64,000 nucleotides of DNA, from assembly GCF_040954835.1 (NCBI RefSeq), contig NC_090711.1, positions 4,595,501 to 4,659,500 of the forward strand, given 5' to 3'. Shown here one piece after another: positions 61,601-64,000 of the stretch. The notes below the pieces were generated by a model. That model saw only the letters and a program-made list of their open reading frames with translations, did not search any database and was not told the origin of the DNA. This DNA is from Lepisosteus oculatus. Its lineage: Eukaryota; Chordata; Actinopteri; Semionotiformes; Lepisosteidae. Numbering within the stretch: position 1 is the first letter of the stretch; each line of letters opens with the position of its first letter. Position numbers and translations under genes: made by a program.

Positions 61601-62513
61601 GCAGGTTGGAGTCACGTGCTCCCTAGTTTGCTAACACTAGGGAAACCAGGATGAGCTCTGGCCTGATGAGGCTTTGTGGCTCTGCATTGACTTTACCTTT
61701 CTTATCTTGATTGGGTTGATTAAAGCACGATCCAAGTAACCTCCCCACTAAAAACATACAGGAGGGTGTCTGCTTTTTCCCTGTTTCTTTGTTTACCCCT
61801 TCACAACTAGTTATCATTTACACAAGATGTGCCAATAGATAGGGATTACAGTGTACAGTATATATCACATATCTGTAGTGAACTAAAAGGAAATATTTTT
61901 GACACTGTTCATTCCATGTTTGTTCATTCTATATAACACACCACATATTCAAGCTTTACCTCTAAAGTACGCACATTTTTGTGAACAAGCTTTTTTTCTA
62001 CATAGGACTGTGCACAATGATATGCTCTTAATCCAGTGTAACTGACAGTTGATAGGATTTGAGATGTTTTCTTTTTTTCCTTTTACTCAATCAAAGCCAC
62101 TGAGATCTTGCAGGTGGGGGATATTTCAGAACGGGTTTGTTTGATATGAAACAAAAATAGTCATTCTCAAAAAAACTGATTTGGCTTTCTGCAGCATCTT
62201 TTTTGAAAGAACTATTTGCTTCACTGCTGGGAATATTTTTTGAATTTGTAAACATGTGTGGGTGCATGTGGAAGAGAGTGTGTGCTTTTTTGTTTTCTGT
62301 TTTTAATGTCTTCACACAACGGAATGATAAGCTTTGAAAGGGAAATGAGGATAGCATCCGCATGAAAGATACACTTATCAACAGGCCTGAGAGAAAACAA
62401 TCTACTTGAAATGAATGATCCTGGTTTGTACTGTATGTCTTTAAGGGAGAATTTGACTCATAGGAGGGTATTAAACATTCCAAATGTCATAAATCAAATA
62501 GTTTAATGTTTAC

Positions 62514-62545
62514 CTGCACTCATTTACTGAGATGACTGGTGGATG
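62514..62545 (-). other. Candidate 5' mini-exon of rgs19 (32 bp)
   Basis: On the minus strand CACTTTTCTTCCAG (acceptor) precedes 32 bases that end GAGTGCAG, followed by GTAAAC (donor). It contains an ATG (ATGAGTGCAG), but that frame does not run into the rgs19 frame if spliced straight to the 33 bp exon, while the rgs19 frame meets a TGA. So if used it would be 5' UTR with an upstream ATG. The case is splice-motif quality only. Confidence 0.3.
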
Positions 62546-62594
62546 CTGGAAGAAAAGTGAAACAATAAACGAAAACAAACAATAATAAAAAAAT

Positions 62595-62900
62595 ACATTA
62601 ATAAATAATAATAGCTTACACTTATATAGCGCTTTTCTGGACACTCCACTCAAAGCGCTTTACAGGTAATGGGGACTCCCCTCCATCACCACCAATGTGC
62701 AGCATCCACCTGGATGATGCGACGTCAGCCATAGTGCACCAGAACGCTCACCACACATCAGCTATCAGTGGGGAGGAGAGCACAGTAATGTAGCCGATTC
62801 ATAGATGGGGATTATTAGGAGGCCATGATTGGTAAGGGCCAATAGGAAATTTGGCCAGGATGCCGGGGTTACACCCCTACTCTTTTCAAGAAACGCCCAA
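62595..62900 (+). repeat. Dispersed fish repeat family C, 5' portion
   Basis: ACTTATATAGCGCTTTTCTGG and CACTCCACTCAAAGCGCTTT are followed by CCTCCATCACCACCAATGTG, GCAGCATCCACCTGGATGATG, GTGGGGAGGAGAGCACAGTA and GGTTACACCCCTACTCTTTT. I recognise this ordered string as a highly repeated fish element. It is well preserved here and breaks off near 62905. Confidence 0.65.
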
Positions 62901-63929
62901 AATTCTTTGAACTAAAAGTTCATTCAGAAAACACTGTGACTGAGCTGACAAGCTCTCAGTCTTCTCTGATCACATCATATTGACTTCACAAAGCCTTCTG
63001 CAAGCTGCTTTGTACAGAAAAAACTGTACAAAAGCTATGGAACTTATTTAAATTAAAGGAACATCTCACAGTCACTTCAAACTATATAACAATATAAAAT
63101 ATAAAATTGTATCATCAACGTATATCTTCATTGATGAAATCCTATTTTGATAAAAACTCAAATGTATCAGACAAAGGAATTTTTCCCAAAGGATAAGATG
63201 AGCTATTTACAAAAATAAACATGAAATACAATGATGACAAAACACCAAACCATATTATAATCCCTAGATAAAATGACCAGATATTAAATTTGTGCTGTTG
63301 ATGTTTTGATTATTTTATTCAGTTACCACGTGTAAGTCTTCAACAGGATTTATAACATTTGCTATTATATAAAGAATATTGTGATGCTAGAGTGATATCA
63401 TGTTTACTTTCTCCTAGATGTTAAGCAATATACAGTAAATGTGTTTTTTTAAGTTAAAATATTCATTAAAACCTAACTTTTTTTAGACTGATTTTGTAGC
63501 TTAAGAAAAAAACTCAAAAGCATATAGTCAAATACCAAGACATTAAAACTGACAACTTTCAGATTTTCACCTGCAGAGTCATATTGGTGAAGGAACCATT
63601 TCAAACTGACCTCTCATTGTTCAGTGGCATATTGAGAAAAGCAGTGAGGTTTGTTATGTAGAGTGTTTGGCTGTGCCTCTGATCTGTTAGATAATATAGA
63701 CATTCTTTTCTGTTTTAGATCTTTGTGGTTTTTCACTCATTTGAGGTCCATGAGTCCCCATGAGCCATGTGACAAGTGAACTTCCCAGGAACAGAAATCG
63801 CCCATCTATTTTTTCCTTACTCAGACCTACTTAGCTCTTGTGGTACAGCAGTTTAACAAATTTGCTTTTATTTAAAGAAAAGGGTCAATTTGAACTTTTT
63901 ATTACTTAAATGTTTAGACTGTACTTACT

Positions 63930-64000
63930 GATCCATCCATTTTCTAACCACTTTACCCACTACAGGGTTGCAGGGGAGTCTATCCCAGCAAGCTACAGAC
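63930..64000 (+). repeat. Dispersed fish repeat family B, start, cut by window end
   Basis: ATCCATCCATTTTCTAACCAC followed by ACAGGGTTGCAGGGGAGTCT and ATCCCAGCAAGC is the beginning of family B (see 9280). The copy runs out of the window. Confidence 0.65.

Larger units (their letters stand above)
47261..62513 (-). other. 5' intronic/leader region of rgs19
   Basis: About 15 kb upstream of the cysteine-string exon on the rgs19 strand. I see no second gene: every open frame is short and unrecognised. Two splice-flanked mini-exon candidates are listed separately, with a family A copy near 55610, a GC-richer element near 60900-61090, and a (CACCCA)n run at 58673-58692. A long 5' intron before the cysteine-string exon would be unremarkable for this gene family. 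Confidence 0.45.

Noticed and set aside
62091-62483. 130-codon minus-strand frame near the right edge as a gene
   Set aside because: There is no recognisable domain, no splice context, and an AT-rich, stop-poor composition; chance open frame.

Overview
The window is a vertebrate nuclear locus, most likely from a ray-finned fish. The evidence is spliced genes with canonical GT-AG introns, AT-rich introns and spacers, long 3' regions, a fish-type L2 LINE tail ending in an (ATT)n array, tRNA-derived SINE relics, and several dispersed repeats I recognise from fish genomes. I cannot name the species. The repeats would suit a gar, bowfin, sturgeon, bichir or early teleost, but that is an impression, not a demonstration.

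Three protein-coding genes can be rebuilt exon by exon. On the minus strand, 3242-4889 is sox18 (two exons, 414 codons, HMG box split by the intron). On the plus strand, 18291-27437 is tcea2 (ten coding exons, 303 codons, TFIIS elongation factor). On the minus strand, 37819-47260 is rgs19 (four firm coding exons with a cysteine string and an RGS domain; the extreme 5' end is not settled). From what I recall of human 20q13.33, the order and orientation SOX18(-)-TCEA2(+)-RGS19(-) are the same there, so this is a conserved synteny block. The next gene to the right would be expected to be oprl1, outside the window.

Layout: 1-2170 is noncoding. 2175-5200 is sox18 with its 3' UTR, poly(A) signal and a TATA/CCAAT promoter. 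5200-17480 is the sox18-tcea2 divergent spacer, holding a GC-rich island (7190-7630), a 2 x 62 bp tandem duplication with C/EBP-like and RUNX-like sites, and repeat fragments. 17480-18031 is a 5'-truncated L2 LINE with its microsatellite tail, landing almost against the tcea2 promoter, which carries two ZNF143-like sites. 18291-28090 is tcea2. 28090-37818 is the convergent tcea2/rgs19 spacer, AT-rich and possibly in part a long rgs19 3' UTR. 37819-62550 is rgs19 with a long 5' intron region. 62595-64000 holds repeats.

The clearest unusual features are (i) a minor-spliceosome AT-AC intron in tcea2, with perfect U12 donor and branch motifs, which a GT-AG-only gene finder would break; (ii) a dispersed repeat in tcea2 intron 7 whose minus strand carries a hammerhead-ribozyme-like core; and (iii) an unresolved rgs19 N terminus with candidate upstream exons. 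I found no sign of a wholly new gene system. sox18 (endothelial/lymphatic transcription factor), tcea2 (Pol II elongation) and rgs19 (Galpha-i GTPase activator) are neighbours by ancestry and have no shared pathway that I know of.
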